In this document: one piece after another, positions 8,781 through 17,293 of the stretch
How positions within the stretch are numbered: position 1 is the stretch's first letter
Layout of the letters: each line of letters opens with the position of its first letter
Notes under the pieces: model-generated
Seen by the model: only the letters and a program-made list of their open reading frames with translations
Told to the model about the DNA's origin: nothing
The model's database searches: none
Made by a program: the position numbers and the translations under genes
Assembly: GCA_029261305.1 (NCBI GenBank)
Contig: JAJDBO010000105.1
Coordinates: forward strand, 1 to 43,955
DNA: 43,955 nucleotides
From: Nitrospirales bacterium
GTDB taxonomy: Bacteria; Nitrospirota; Nitrospiria; Nitrospirales; UBA8639
Direction of reading: 5' to 3'

Positions 8781-9931
8781 GTTTTTCATTTTACTTTCCT
8801 ACCAGACTGATTGTTGGAAGAGGAACGTTTTCTACGCTTGGCCAAGAAGCAAGGCAACTTGGCCGGCGTGCTCTCTTGGTCACTGGAAAGGGATCGTTAA
8901 AGAAGTCAGGGTTTCTTTTTAAAGCCTTAGATATTTTGAAGGAAGCGGCTGTTGATGTGGTCCTCTTTGAGGGTGTCAAAACCAATCCGACCGTCAACGA
9001 TGTTGATGCAGTTGGGAAGCTTGCCAAGCGGGAAGCTTGCGACTTTGTGATTGGCTTGGGTGGAGGAAGTTGCCTCGACGTTGCCAAGATGGCCGCGTTA
9101 CTCGCGGTTCATGGCGAGTCATGTTGGGATTTTATTAATACTCCTGAACGCCCTGGTCGGTCAATTCCAGCTGGCGTGCTTCCCATTTTGGCAATTCCCA
9201 CCACGTCAGGAACTGGAGCCGAAGCGACTCCGTTTGCTGTCGTGACTAATCCTGATATTCCGATGAAAAAGGGAATGGGGAGTCCATACCTGTATCCCAA
9301 AGTCAGCATTATAGATCCAGAGCTGTTGGTCCATATGCCAAAGGATCTTACCGCGTGGACAGGTAGTGATGGAGTCGGTATGGCTTTGGAATCATTTATT
9401 TCAGGGAAGGCCACGCCGGCGACGATTACCTCTGCGCGTGAAGCGTTACGATGGATTGTTGAAAATCTTCCGTTAGCCTATGCAGATGGGATGAATCTGG
9501 ACGCCCGTGAAAAGGTGGCCTGGGGCGTGGCGTTGTCCGGGGTAGCGGTTGGTCATATTGATGTCAATTTGGCTCATGCGATGAGTCATCCCTTAAGTGC
9601 TCGTTACGATCTTCATCACGGGCTAACGGTTGGCCTACTGACTCCCATTGCCATGGAATTTAATTTGTCTTCGGCTCCCGATGAATTCGCCGAAGTGGCA
9701 TCACTGTTGAGTGCTCCTGGTCATTCTACCTCTGAGGCGACACAGAGTGTTCCGGCGATGAATGCGTTCCTAGAAAAACTGAGTATTCCGTTGAAAATGC
9801 GAGACCTTGGTGTGCCACGGCAAGATATTCCTGTTCTTGCTGAGGAAGCCATGTTGATTGGTGCGATTCGAACAAACATTCGGCCTGTTTCCTATGAAGA
9901 CGTGGTCGAGCTATATGAGCGAGCATGGTAA
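8777..9931 (+). CDS. iron-containing alcohol dehydrogenase family protein, copy B, with altered metal site
   Basis: 384 residues with the GGGSCLDVAK nucleotide-binding motif and PTTSGTGAEATPF. By motif alignment with FucO, Asp198, His267 and His281 correspond to three of the four metal ligands, and His271 to the extra catalytic histidine. The second ligand is Met202 (segment GSDGVGMALES, where copy A has GIDAFAHALES). Metal binding may therefore be weak, changed or lost. The TTG start is chosen because GAGAGGG lies 5 bp upstream and the codon overlaps the preceding stop. The 3' end overlaps the GH57-like gene by 7 bp. It may be a reductase with a different metal, or a homolog with a new role. 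Confidence 0.85.
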   Translation: MSFSFYFPTRLIVGRGTFSTLGQEARQLGRRALLVTGKGSLKKSGFLFKALDILKEAAVDVVLFEGVKTNPTVNDVDAVGKLAKREACDFVIGLGGGSCLDVAKMAALLAVHGESCWDFINTPERPGRSIPAGVLPILAIPTTSGTGAEATPFAVVTNPDIPMKKGMGSPYLYPKVSIIDPELLVHMPKDLTAWTGSDGVGMALESFISGKATPATITSAREALRWIVENLPLAYADGMNLDAREKVAWGVALSGVAVGHIDVNLAHAMSHPLSARYDLHHGLTVGLLTPIAMEFNLSSAPDEFAEVASLLSAPGHSTSEATQSVPAMNAFLEKLSIPLKMRDLGVPRQDIPVLAEEAMLIGAIRTNIRPVSYEDVVELYERAW

Positions 9932-12015
9932 AAATTCCCTCGAACCACAAACCCCGTTCCAGTCCTTCCGAAGTATATCCTTTACTCAATCTCTACACGG
10001 TTTTTCATTTAAACCTTTACTATTCGTCCATTGAAGAAACTCAACGTTCAGAGGTCATCTCTCGTTGTTATTGGCCATTGTTGGATTTAGTAAAACGCTA
10101 CCAATTACCCTTTGGCATTGAGGCCACGGGTATGACCTTGGAAGCTATTGCCGAAGTTGATCCTGCTTGGTTATCCGAATTACGCGAATTGGTTTCAAGT
10201 GGTCTCTGTGAATTTATTGGAAGTGGGTATGCGCAAATCGTAGGGCCTCTCGCCCCCGCTGCGGTTAATGCCGAAAATCTGCGAATTGGTCATCGGGTCT
10301 ACGAGGAATTATTGGGAATGCGTCCCACGATTGCGTTGGTGAATGAGCAAGCGTTTTCAGCCGGACTGGTTCATCACTACATCCAAAGTGGATACCAAGC
10401 GATTATGATGGATTGGGACAATCCTGCCCAACAGCATACAGAATGGGATCCAGAGTGGCGCTACTTTCCTCAATACGCTTGTGGTGAGGATGGCGAAGCC
10501 ATTCCCCTTATTTGGAATACCTCCATTGCGTTTCAGCAATTCCAGCGTCATGCCCATGGTGAAACGAGTTTGAATGACTATATGCAATATCTTTCCAGAC
10601 ATGTGTCACAAAATTCGAGATTGTTTCCACTGTATGCGAACGATGCCGAAATCTTCGACTTTCGACCAAAGCGTTATGCGACTGAATCTGCATGTTCAGA
10701 GGAAAGCGAATGGGGCAGAATTGGCCAATTGTTTGAGGCATTCATGCACGATTCGCGTTTCATTCTGATTCCTCCTAGTCAAGTTCTCAATTCACTTGAT
10801 GCGCCTGAAGCTGGACAGCGCTTACATTTGGGATCCGCGCAGCAGCCGATTCCGGTCAAAAAGCAGGGGAAATATAATGTGGTTCGATGGGCGGTAAGCG
10901 GACGTTCTGATTCACGTATCAATGCCTTATGTTGGAAAGCTTACGATGTTCTTAAGTGGCGTCATGATGGGAATGAGCAGGATTGGCTGGAGCTGTGCTA
11001 TCTCTGGAGTAGCGATTTTCGTACTCATATTACCGTTAAACGGTGGCAAGATTACGAGGCGCGGCTACACCATTTTCTTGGGAAATTCGACGTGGATATC
11101 GAATCCTTCTCTTTTCCAAGGTTGAGTCAAGTCAACGCAGTGCAACTATGCCAGTCCTCATATTTTGCCCAGTGCTATGATGAAGAGCACAAACGTGTCA
11201 CCATTGAAACTGATCTGCTTACAGTTAAACTCAATTGTCGGCGAGGATTAGCTATTGAAAGTTTGTGTTTTAAAGAGGTCTCCTCTGATCCGCTTATTGT
11301 GACGTTGCCGCATGGGTATTATGACGATATTTCCAAAGGCGCTGATTTCTACTCTGGCCATTTGGTGTTGGAAACTCCAGGCCAACATAAAATCACTGAT
11401 CTTGGCATTCTCAACCCAAGCATTGAGATGGTAGGGGATGGAAAAGAAATTCTTATTCAGGGGAGTATCTCGACGCCGTTGGGTCGTATCTATAAAACGA
11501 TCACGATTGGAGAGGGGGAGGTGAGGATCGCCTATGAATTAGACTGGGAAGAATTGCCTCTAGGCTCTCTTCGGTTGGGACATGTCACCATAAACCCCAA
11601 TGTTTTCAACCGAAAACATTTGTATTTTGAGACACATAATGGCGGCCTTCAGCCCGAACGGTTTTCGATGACCGGTCTTGTGATCGATCATGGTCGTCCG
11701 GTGTCTTTTCTGGTTTCGGCGAGTGAGGCGCTGGGGATGACAGAAGGCGCCGTGGAGATTGGAGATCAACATCAAGCGATTTCGATTCATGTGGATCAGG
11801 GAAATGGGTATCTGGCTGGCCTTATGACCTACATGCCCGTGGGGGATTCCTATTTTTGCCGATTAAGCTTTTCTGGGGCGGAATGTGATGATACCAGTCT
11901 CAATAGGTCAAGGACTTCTTTTCCACGATATTATGAAATGAAGCTTTCCGCCAAAAAGACTGTTCGACCTGTCTTTGAAACTCAACATTTGACATCGGCC
12001 CTGGAAACTGTGTAG
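9925..12015 (+). CDS. glycoside hydrolase family 57-like protein
   Basis: 696 residues. The N-terminal half looks like a GH57 (beta/alpha)7 barrel. FHLNLYYSS is near residue 28, GIEATG follows, Glu141 lies in VNEQAFS where the family nucleophile is expected, and Asp240 lies in NDAEIFDFRP where the acid/base aspartate is expected. The C-terminal half (about 420-690) is beta-rich and resembles the all-beta domain of GH57/GH38 enzymes. No signal peptide is present, so it should act in the cytoplasm. GH57 members hydrolyse or transfer alpha-glucans and related glycans. In a biosynthetic operon it may trim or transfer a sugar on an activated intermediate. Assignment to GH57 is by motif only and the motifs are degenerate. 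Confidence 0.6.
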   Translation: MVKIPSNHKPRSSPSEVYPLLNLYTVFHLNLYYSSIEETQRSEVISRCYWPLLDLVKRYQLPFGIEATGMTLEAIAEVDPAWLSELRELVSSGLCEFIGSGYAQIVGPLAPAAVNAENLRIGHRVYEELLGMRPTIALVNEQAFSAGLVHHYIQSGYQAIMMDWDNPAQQHTEWDPEWRYFPQYACGEDGEAIPLIWNTSIAFQQFQRHAHGETSLNDYMQYLSRHVSQNSRLFPLYANDAEIFDFRPKRYATESACSEESEWGRIGQLFEAFMHDSRFILIPPSQVLNSLDAPEAGQRLHLGSAQQPIPVKKQGKYNVVRWAVSGRSDSRINALCWKAYDVLKWRHDGNEQDWLELCYLWSSDFRTHITVKRWQDYEARLHHFLGKFDVDIESFSFPRLSQVNAVQLCQSSYFAQCYDEEHKRVTIETDLLTVKLNCRRGLAIESLCFKEVSSDPLIVTLPHGYYDDISKGADFYSGHLVLETPGQHKITDLGILNPSIEMVGDGKEILIQGSISTPLGRIYKTITIGEGEVRIAYELDWEELPLGSLRLGHVTINPNVFNRKHLYFETHNGGLQPERFSMTGLVIDHGRPVSFLVSASEALGMTEGAVEIGDQHQAISIHVDQGNGYLAGLMTYMPVGDSYFCRLSFSGAECDDTSLNRSRTSFPRYYEMKLSAKKTVRPVFETQHLTSALETV

Positions 12016-12214
12016 GGCCGCTACGCTTCTTTTGCCGTTTGGCAGGGAAAAGATTGCCGATCTAAGTCTTTTCTGAACATCCTATTTCCTTTTCAATTTA
12101 GTGAAATACACAAATCGTAGGGTGAATAGGCCGAGGTGTGGGTCTTTTCTCATTCATGCGGGTTAGTTTTAGATGGTGGAAGCCTTGGCATGAGTTTTGT
12201 ATTTCAATCCACTG
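12016..12214 (+). other. intergenic stretch between GH57-like and sialidase-like genes
   Basis: About 200 bases without a convincing gene. There is a weak imperfect stem near 12032-12042 (TGCC, GTTT, GGCA) with no clear T-run. A sigma-54-like element TGGCATGAGTTTTGTA at 12186-12201 has GT instead of the required GC and lies too close to the gene start. The break may mean the sialidase-like genes have their own promoter. Confidence 0.4.
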
Positions 12215-13207
12215 ATGCTCCCTTTCCAACATTGCCCACATCATCATATCTTATCGAAAGATCACACCCGGCATTTCGCCTTTCCTGATATTTGTCAATT
12301 GGCTTCGGGCTCCTTATTGGTCGTCTTTCGTAGTGGTCAGGCCCATGTCGATCTCTCTGGCCAATTGATGTTGAGTCGTTGTGTGGACCCCAATGATTCA
12401 CTTCAATTTTCCCCGCCCCAGGTGATTTGCAATACCGATTGGGATGATCGCGATCCATCCATCGCTCAATTGTCAGATGGCACCTTGGTGGTGAACTTCT
12501 TCAGGCTCGCTGATCAGCTCAGTGACATGCGACTGACCATTATTTGCTCGGGAGACGAGGGCCACACATGGAGCGAACCCTATGATATTCCCTTGCCTGG
12601 CTTTCCCAATAACCTGGCTACCAGTGATGCGGTTGTCGAAGTATCACCAGGAGAGATCATCATGCCATTGTACGGGGTAGCAGAACAGGGTGAAGAGGGA
12701 TCATATTTGGTTCGATCTTATGATTTCGGAAAGACTTGGCCAGAAGTTAGCCGTATGGCCGTTCACGAGTCTCCGATTTTTGAAGAGCCCGCCTTGTGTC
12801 AATTAACCGATGGACGCCTGTTAGGAATGTTGCGGACAGACCACAAGGGCCTTGGATATATCTATCAAACCCTATCGGCTGATAAAGGGCGTACATGGAG
12901 TGAGCCGGAACGTCTAGATCTTTGGGGTTATCCCGCTGATCTGTTGTTGCTCTCCACTGGTCAGATCCTTGCCACCTACGGATATCGTCAATTGCCAGCA
13001 GGAGTGCGTTATTGTCTCGCGGGGAATGACTTACATTGGGCCATTGAGTCAGAGGGCATCTTGCGTAGTGATGGTCATGATGGAGGAGAGTTAGGCTATC
13101 CTTCATCAGTAGAATTATCGAATGGCAACATTTTTACCGTGTACTACTTGACGGACCGAGGTGGTGGTTTTCCCTATATTACCGGTACTCAGTATCAGCT
13201 TTCCTGA
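12215..13207 (+). CDS. sialidase-like (BNR/Asp-box) beta-propeller protein 1, cytosolic
   Basis: About 330 residues of a sialidase-type six-bladed propeller. Three Asp boxes (S-x-D-x-G-x-T-W) are visible: SGDEGHTW, SYDFGKTW and SADKGRTW. DDRDPS, IFEEPALCQLTDGR and LGYPSSVELSNG are shared with the next gene, its paralog. No signal peptide or membrane segment is seen, which is unusual for a sialidase and suggests a cytosolic role in nonulosonic-type sugar metabolism, such as hydrolysis of an activated or misplaced sugar. The start is uncertain: ATG 12215 has no ribosome-binding site, and TTG 12197 is also in frame. Substrate and activity are not established. Confidence 0.75.
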   Translation: MLPFQHCPHHHILSKDHTRHFAFPDICQLASGSLLVVFRSGQAHVDLSGQLMLSRCVDPNDSLQFSPPQVICNTDWDDRDPSIAQLSDGTLVVNFFRLADQLSDMRLTIICSGDEGHTWSEPYDIPLPGFPNNLATSDAVVEVSPGEIIMPLYGVAEQGEEGSYLVRSYDFGKTWPEVSRMAVHESPIFEEPALCQLTDGRLLGMLRTDHKGLGYIYQTLSADKGRTWSEPERLDLWGYPADLLLLSTGQILATYGYRQLPAGVRYCLAGNDLHWAIESEGILRSDGHDGGELGYPSSVELSNGNIFTVYYLTDRGGGFPYITGTQYQLS

Positions 13208-13287
13208 GTTTCCGCTGACATCCTGAGTAGTGACCCAACATTTTAAAAGGTGAATAAATATTACAGTGTTCTTTTGGGAGGAGAGGC

Positions 13288-14355
13288 ATGAAGACTGCAC
13301 TGAAGACAAAAAAACATACGGATGTCGTAATTGCGAGGGACATTGAAAAGCATCTAGCCTTTCCGGACGTGTGTTTGTTGAATGATGGATCTCTGTTAGT
13401 GACGTATCGGGAGGCTGTAGGTCACTTAGATAGTCCAAGTCGAATTATGGTGGTTCGATGTCCAAATCCAATGGAATCTCTAGAATTTGGGACTCCTCAA
13501 TTGGTCTGTGAAACGGACCTGGATGATCGCGATCCTTCATTGGTACAGCTTGCTGATGGCAGTCTCCTCCTAAATTATGTTCGATATCAAAAAGAAACAT
13601 TCTCTGTGGTCGTTGATATTACTACCGGTGAGGAGAAGGGTCGATTCCCGGATAGTGAACAGCCTGCGACTCCATTGGCGCTTGTTCGATCCTTTGATGG
13701 TGGTGTGACGTGGGAGCCTTCTCAAGATATCTATTTGGTGAATCCACCAAAAGATTTCGGAAGCCGAATGGCGACAACAGCAGCCATCATCAAACTTCCC
13801 TCTGGGGAATTGCTTATGCCGATTCACAATCCTCGTGGGTCTTACCTCATTAGGTCCCGTGATGATGGAAACACATGGGGGGATGTCACACCTATTGCCG
13901 TTGCTGAAACCCCAATTTTTGAGGAACCAACGCTCACTCAATTGCATGATGGGCGTTTGTTAGCTTTCCTCAGGGCGGATAATCGTGGCGACGGTTATTT
14001 ATATCAGGCGTTATCATTGGACGAAGGAAGAACCTGGAGCGAGCCAGAATGTCTCAACCTCTGGGGATTACCCGCACATGTGCTTCAATTGAGCGATGGT
14101 CGCATTGTGGCGACCTATGGGTATCGTCGAAATCCTTGTGGCGTGCGCTATTGTGTGGCGAGATCAGGGTTGTCCTGGTCGGTTGCCGATGAATATGCCC
14201 TACGGAAAGATGGTCATTCATATGGGGATTTGGGTTATCCATCATCCATTGAGCTACCCAATGGTGAGATATTCACCGTGTATTATATCACTGAAGAATT
14301 CGGTCTTTACCCTGGCCTGACCTATATTGCCGGAACTAAATATCGACCGAAATAA
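13288..14355 (+). CDS. sialidase-like (BNR/Asp-box) beta-propeller protein 2, cytosolic
   Basis: 355 residues, a tandem paralog of the preceding protein. It has Asp boxes SFDGGVTW, SRDDGNTW and SLDEGRTW, and shares HLAFPDVC, DDRDPS, FEEPTLTQLHDGR and LGYPSSIELPNGE. A stretch around residues 100-125 (containing TTGEEKGRFPDSEQ) is extra relative to the first copy. The start has a strong ribosome-binding site (GGGAGGAGAGG directly upstream). There is no signal peptide. It lies 14 bp before the Maf glycosyltransferase gene, so it is probably cotranscribed with it. This ties the pair to flagellin sugar metabolism, either as glycosidases or as non-hydrolytic sugar-binding or transforming enzymes. 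Confidence 0.75.
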   Translation: MKTALKTKKHTDVVIARDIEKHLAFPDVCLLNDGSLLVTYREAVGHLDSPSRIMVVRCPNPMESLEFGTPQLVCETDLDDRDPSLVQLADGSLLLNYVRYQKETFSVVVDITTGEEKGRFPDSEQPATPLALVRSFDGGVTWEPSQDIYLVNPPKDFGSRMATTAAIIKLPSGELLMPIHNPRGSYLIRSRDDGNTWGDVTPIAVAETPIFEEPTLTQLHDGRLLAFLRADNRGDGYLYQALSLDEGRTWSEPECLNLWGLPAHVLQLSDGRIVATYGYRRNPCGVRYCVARSGLSWSVADEYALRKDGHSYGDLGYPSSIELPNGEIFTVYYITEEFGLYPGLTYIAGTKYRPK

Positions 14356-14369
14356 GGGGCAATACCATA

Positions 14370-17024
14370 ATGACGATTTATGAAAAAAATCTCGAAGCAC
14401 TGAAGGAACGTAATTCTGATGTATTTGAATTACTCCAATCCCCGATTTCCACGGATCATATTGAAATCGTCGAGGCAGCCAGTGGAGTGAAGCGATTATT
14501 AGTGAAAGCCGAATCTGGTGAAACTATTGCAATTCATAATGCTGAAGATCCCTTGGCGGTGGCTCAACGAACGGCGGAAAAGATTGAAATTGATCGGGGA
14601 GGGGTGATTGTCTTATTTGGAATGGGGCTGGGGTACCTTCCTCTCGCATTGTGCGATCAAATAGTTGTGAACTCTTCGTTAGTTATTTTTGAAGCGGACC
14701 CTGCCATATTTTTTACTGCGATGCATCATGTGGACTTGACTCCGTTACTCCAATCCCCTCGTGTAAGATTTCTGGTCGGGCCTCATGTAAAGATTGCAGG
14801 CGAATGTTTTGAATTGTTGATTCGGAATGGAGGTGAGTACGTTCGAGCCATTCGGTATGAACCTGCGATGCGTTTGAATCCAGCACTTTACAAGGAAAAA
14901 CTTGAAAAGGAACTAGCGCAGTATACCCATGCGGCTACCATGAACGTGGCGACCCTGAACCGATTTGGTCCTTTGTTTAGTCGAAGCATCTTGGAAGCTG
15001 TACCTCATATCATCAGTGCCTATGGTATTAATCAGCTGAAAGGCCGATTTCCTGGAATTCCGGCTATTCTTGTGGCCGCCGGGCCGTCGCTTCAAAAAAA
15101 TGTGGACTATTTAAAAGAGGCGAAGGGGCGGGCCGTGATTATCTGTGGGGATACGGTCCTGGGGTATCTTCTCTCTCGAGACATAAAGCCAGATTTCGTG
15201 GTGAGTGTTGATAGCCAAGAAATGACCTTCAGTAAATATCACGGAGTGGATATTCCCGATGACATTGGCTTGGTATTTCATCCTGGATGTTATGAAAAGA
15301 TTTTCAAGCAATTCCCAGGCCCCAAGTTTGCCTCGGCGACAAGTATGCCCATCTATCATTGGTTGCAGCATTGTTGGACGGATAAAGGGTCTATTGATGG
15401 AGAAAACCAATGCCAAATGCATATGGGTTTCACTCTGGCCGCATGGATGGGATGTGATCCAATAATAATCATTGGACAGGATTTGTGTTTTACCGATGAA
15501 CGGATGCATGTCAAAGGGGGAAGTTATCTGACCGAAAAGTCCGAAGCCGAGCATGTTGATAAAGGTCCACTGACCACAAATATTTTTGGGGAACAGGTAA
15601 GAACGTATTCGACATTTCTGAGTTACCGTTCAACTTTTGAGCGAAAGGCTAAAGAATTTCCCGGTACTGTGATCAATGCGACAGAGGGTGGATTGCCCAT
15701 TGACGGGGCGGAAAATCGTCGGTTAGAAGATGTCATTCATGAGTATTGTGTTAAAACAGACATTGATGTTGTAGGGGTATTCAAATCTTGTAGGGATGAA
15801 ATTCCTCAAACCTTCTGGCCTGTCCTCTTAGAAGAAATTCAACTGCGAATTAGAGATTTTCACCGTTTGGAGCGGGTGTCTCGGCATCTTTATCGAATTT
15901 TAGAAGAAATGGCCTTGGAGCGAAAACAGTCGGAGAACATTTCAGATCGTTTGGCCATACTATCAGCCAAGGCTGAACGTTTAACCCAATATATTCCTCG
16001 ATATGCCAAAGCCTTGGGTTTACTAAAAATTGTCAATTACAACCTCGAATTGTTTATGCACCGAGAGGAAACGGAAGCCGTAGATAACGTTGAAGATCCC
16101 CTAGAAAAACTTGACAAACAGATTGAGAGGGGACTGCGGTATTATGGGGATTTGCTCAGAATCGTCCCTATCGTCGGGGAGGATGTGATTCGACTTGAAG
16201 AACGATTGAGTATTTTTAGAAATCTCCAAACAATGCAAGGCCCTGATATTCCGGGTGTTCGGGAACGTCGAGAGGCTGAGAGCTATCACGACATTGGAAT
16301 TTTTGATCGTTCTGGGAAGGCCATTCTTCAATGTCTTCAACAACCTTCGGTGACAGTTCGCGATTTTCAATTTGCCATCGAGATCTTTTTGCAACTCAAT
16401 CAAGTGAGCTTGGCCTATACACTAACTCAAGAAGCTAGGAATCAATTTCCAAATGATCGCCAAATTATTTTGGTATGTGAACAAGCTGAAGCGGCCTGGG
16501 AAAAGTGGCAAGAGAAAAAACGGGATGCCAGAGGAATGCCAAGGACTCAGGGGACATCCCTAGCAAAGGGCGACTTTTATTTTCGAGCAAAAAACTTTTC
16601 TAGGGCTATTCAGCATTATCAATTTACAGCGGAGAGTTCAACGGAACTTTCAGGGGAAGCTTGGTACCGGCTTGCTAAGACCTATCAGGCCTTAGGGCAA
16701 AAAGATGATGAGGTGGAAGCGTTAGAACAAGCTCTGATGGTTGCACCATCCGATCCAAGAATTTATTTTGATCTTGGTGTGATGGCATTAGAAAATCATC
16801 AAGGGGATAGTGCTGAACGCTTCTTTATGAAAGGGGTTGAGGTATCGCTGGATGATCCCAGGTTCTGTGAGGCTTCAGGTGCGGTGTTATCTGCAGCGGG
16901 TTTTCAAGCTCAGGCCGTACCCTTTTATGAAAAAGCATTGAATCAATGTCCAGGAAGTCCTGAATTGATCGACGAACTTTCAAAGGCCTATCAGAAAATT
17001 TTTGAGCAGGTTCCATCAGCTTGA
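14370..17024 (+). CDS. Maf/DUF115-type flagellin glycosyltransferase with C-terminal TPR repeats
   Basis: 884 residues. Residues about 205-400 match the motility-associated factor (MAF_flag10/MptE-like) domain, with AILVAAGPSLQKN near 230, then CGDTVLGYLL, DFVVSVDSQ and IIIGQDLCF. Family members transfer nonulosonic acids (pseudaminic, legionaminic or Kdo-type) from CMP-sugars to flagellin Ser/Thr in the cytoplasm. The middle (about 480-620) is helical. The C-terminal 160 residues show TPR-like repeats (GDFYFRAKNFSRAIQHYQ, AWYRLAKTYQALGQKDD, YFDLGVMALENHQGD), likely for protein binding, perhaps of flagellin or its chaperone. AGGGG precedes the ATG. Flagellin follows 270 bp downstream, supporting the role. 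The donor sugar is inferred from the cluster only. Confidence 0.85.
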   Translation: MTIYEKNLEALKERNSDVFELLQSPISTDHIEIVEAASGVKRLLVKAESGETIAIHNAEDPLAVAQRTAEKIEIDRGGVIVLFGMGLGYLPLALCDQIVVNSSLVIFEADPAIFFTAMHHVDLTPLLQSPRVRFLVGPHVKIAGECFELLIRNGGEYVRAIRYEPAMRLNPALYKEKLEKELAQYTHAATMNVATLNRFGPLFSRSILEAVPHIISAYGINQLKGRFPGIPAILVAAGPSLQKNVDYLKEAKGRAVIICGDTVLGYLLSRDIKPDFVVSVDSQEMTFSKYHGVDIPDDIGLVFHPGCYEKIFKQFPGPKFASATSMPIYHWLQHCWTDKGSIDGENQCQMHMGFTLAAWMGCDPIIIIGQDLCFTDERMHVKGGSYLTEKSEAEHVDKGPLTTNIFGEQVRTYSTFLSYRSTFERKAKEFPGTVINATEGGLPIDGAENRRLEDVIHEYCVKTDIDVVGVFKSCRDEIPQTFWPVLLEEIQLRIRDFHRLERVSRHLYRILEEMALERKQSENISDRLAILSAKAERLTQYIPRYAKALGLLKIVNYNLELFMHREETEAVDNVEDPLEKLDKQIERGLRYYGDLLRIVPIVGEDVIRLEERLSIFRNLQTMQGPDIPGVRERREAESYHDIGIFDRSGKAILQCLQQPSVTVRDFQFAIEIFLQLNQVSLAYTLTQEARNQFPNDRQIILVCEQAEAAWEKWQEKKRDARGMPRTQGTSLAKGDFYFRAKNFSRAIQHYQFTAESSTELSGEAWYRLAKTYQALGQKDDEVEALEQALMVAPSDPRIYFDLGVMALENHQGDSAERFFMKGVEVSLDDPRFCEASGAVLSAAGFQAQAVPFYEKALNQCPGSPELIDELSKAYQKIFEQVPSA

Positions 17025-17070
17025 ATTTCGTTAGAGGTGGAGTATGGCAGTAGGGTGGAGCAAGGGGGGT

Positions 17071-17096
17071 TAAGGTTTTCAAGGATAAGCCGATAC
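17071..17096 (+). promoter_or_regulatory. sigma-28-like flagellin promoter, distal
   Basis: TAAGGTTT at 17071-17078 and GCCGATAC at 17089-17096 resemble the FliA consensus TAAAGTTT / GCCGATAA. The spacing between TAAG and GCCGATAC is 14 bases, one short of the usual 15. It lies about 200 bp before the flagellin start. Confidence 0.5.
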
Positions 17097-17170
17097 AGGA
17101 GACTAAGAAAAAATGATTCGGGTTTTGATCATGGTGATAGAGGGAAAAAATAGGAAATAAGTCTTTCTCC

Positions 17171-17198
17171 TCAAGAAAACTGATTCAAGAGCCGATAG
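17171..17198 (+). promoter_or_regulatory. sigma-28-like flagellin promoter, proximal
   Basis: GCCGATAG at 17191-17198 matches the FliA -10 element in seven of eight positions. A weaker -35 (TCAAG, from 17171) lies about 16 bases upstream. It is roughly 95 bp before the flagellin ATG. Either this site, the distal site or both could drive flagellin. Confidence 0.45.
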
Positions 17199-17293
17199 TG
17201 CCAAATAAGTAAGGTTTCCTGGTATGGAAAAGAAAACGATTCTCATTGCCACGAATGGCTTAACTCAACTACACGATTCAAGGAGGAATCACT

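Noticed and set aside
12032..12051. Possible terminator after the GH57-like gene
   Set aside because: Only a 4 bp stem and no T-run.
12186..12201. Sigma-54-like site before the first sialidase-like gene
   Set aside because: The essential -12 GC is GT, and the inferred start would be only 3 bases before ATG 12215.
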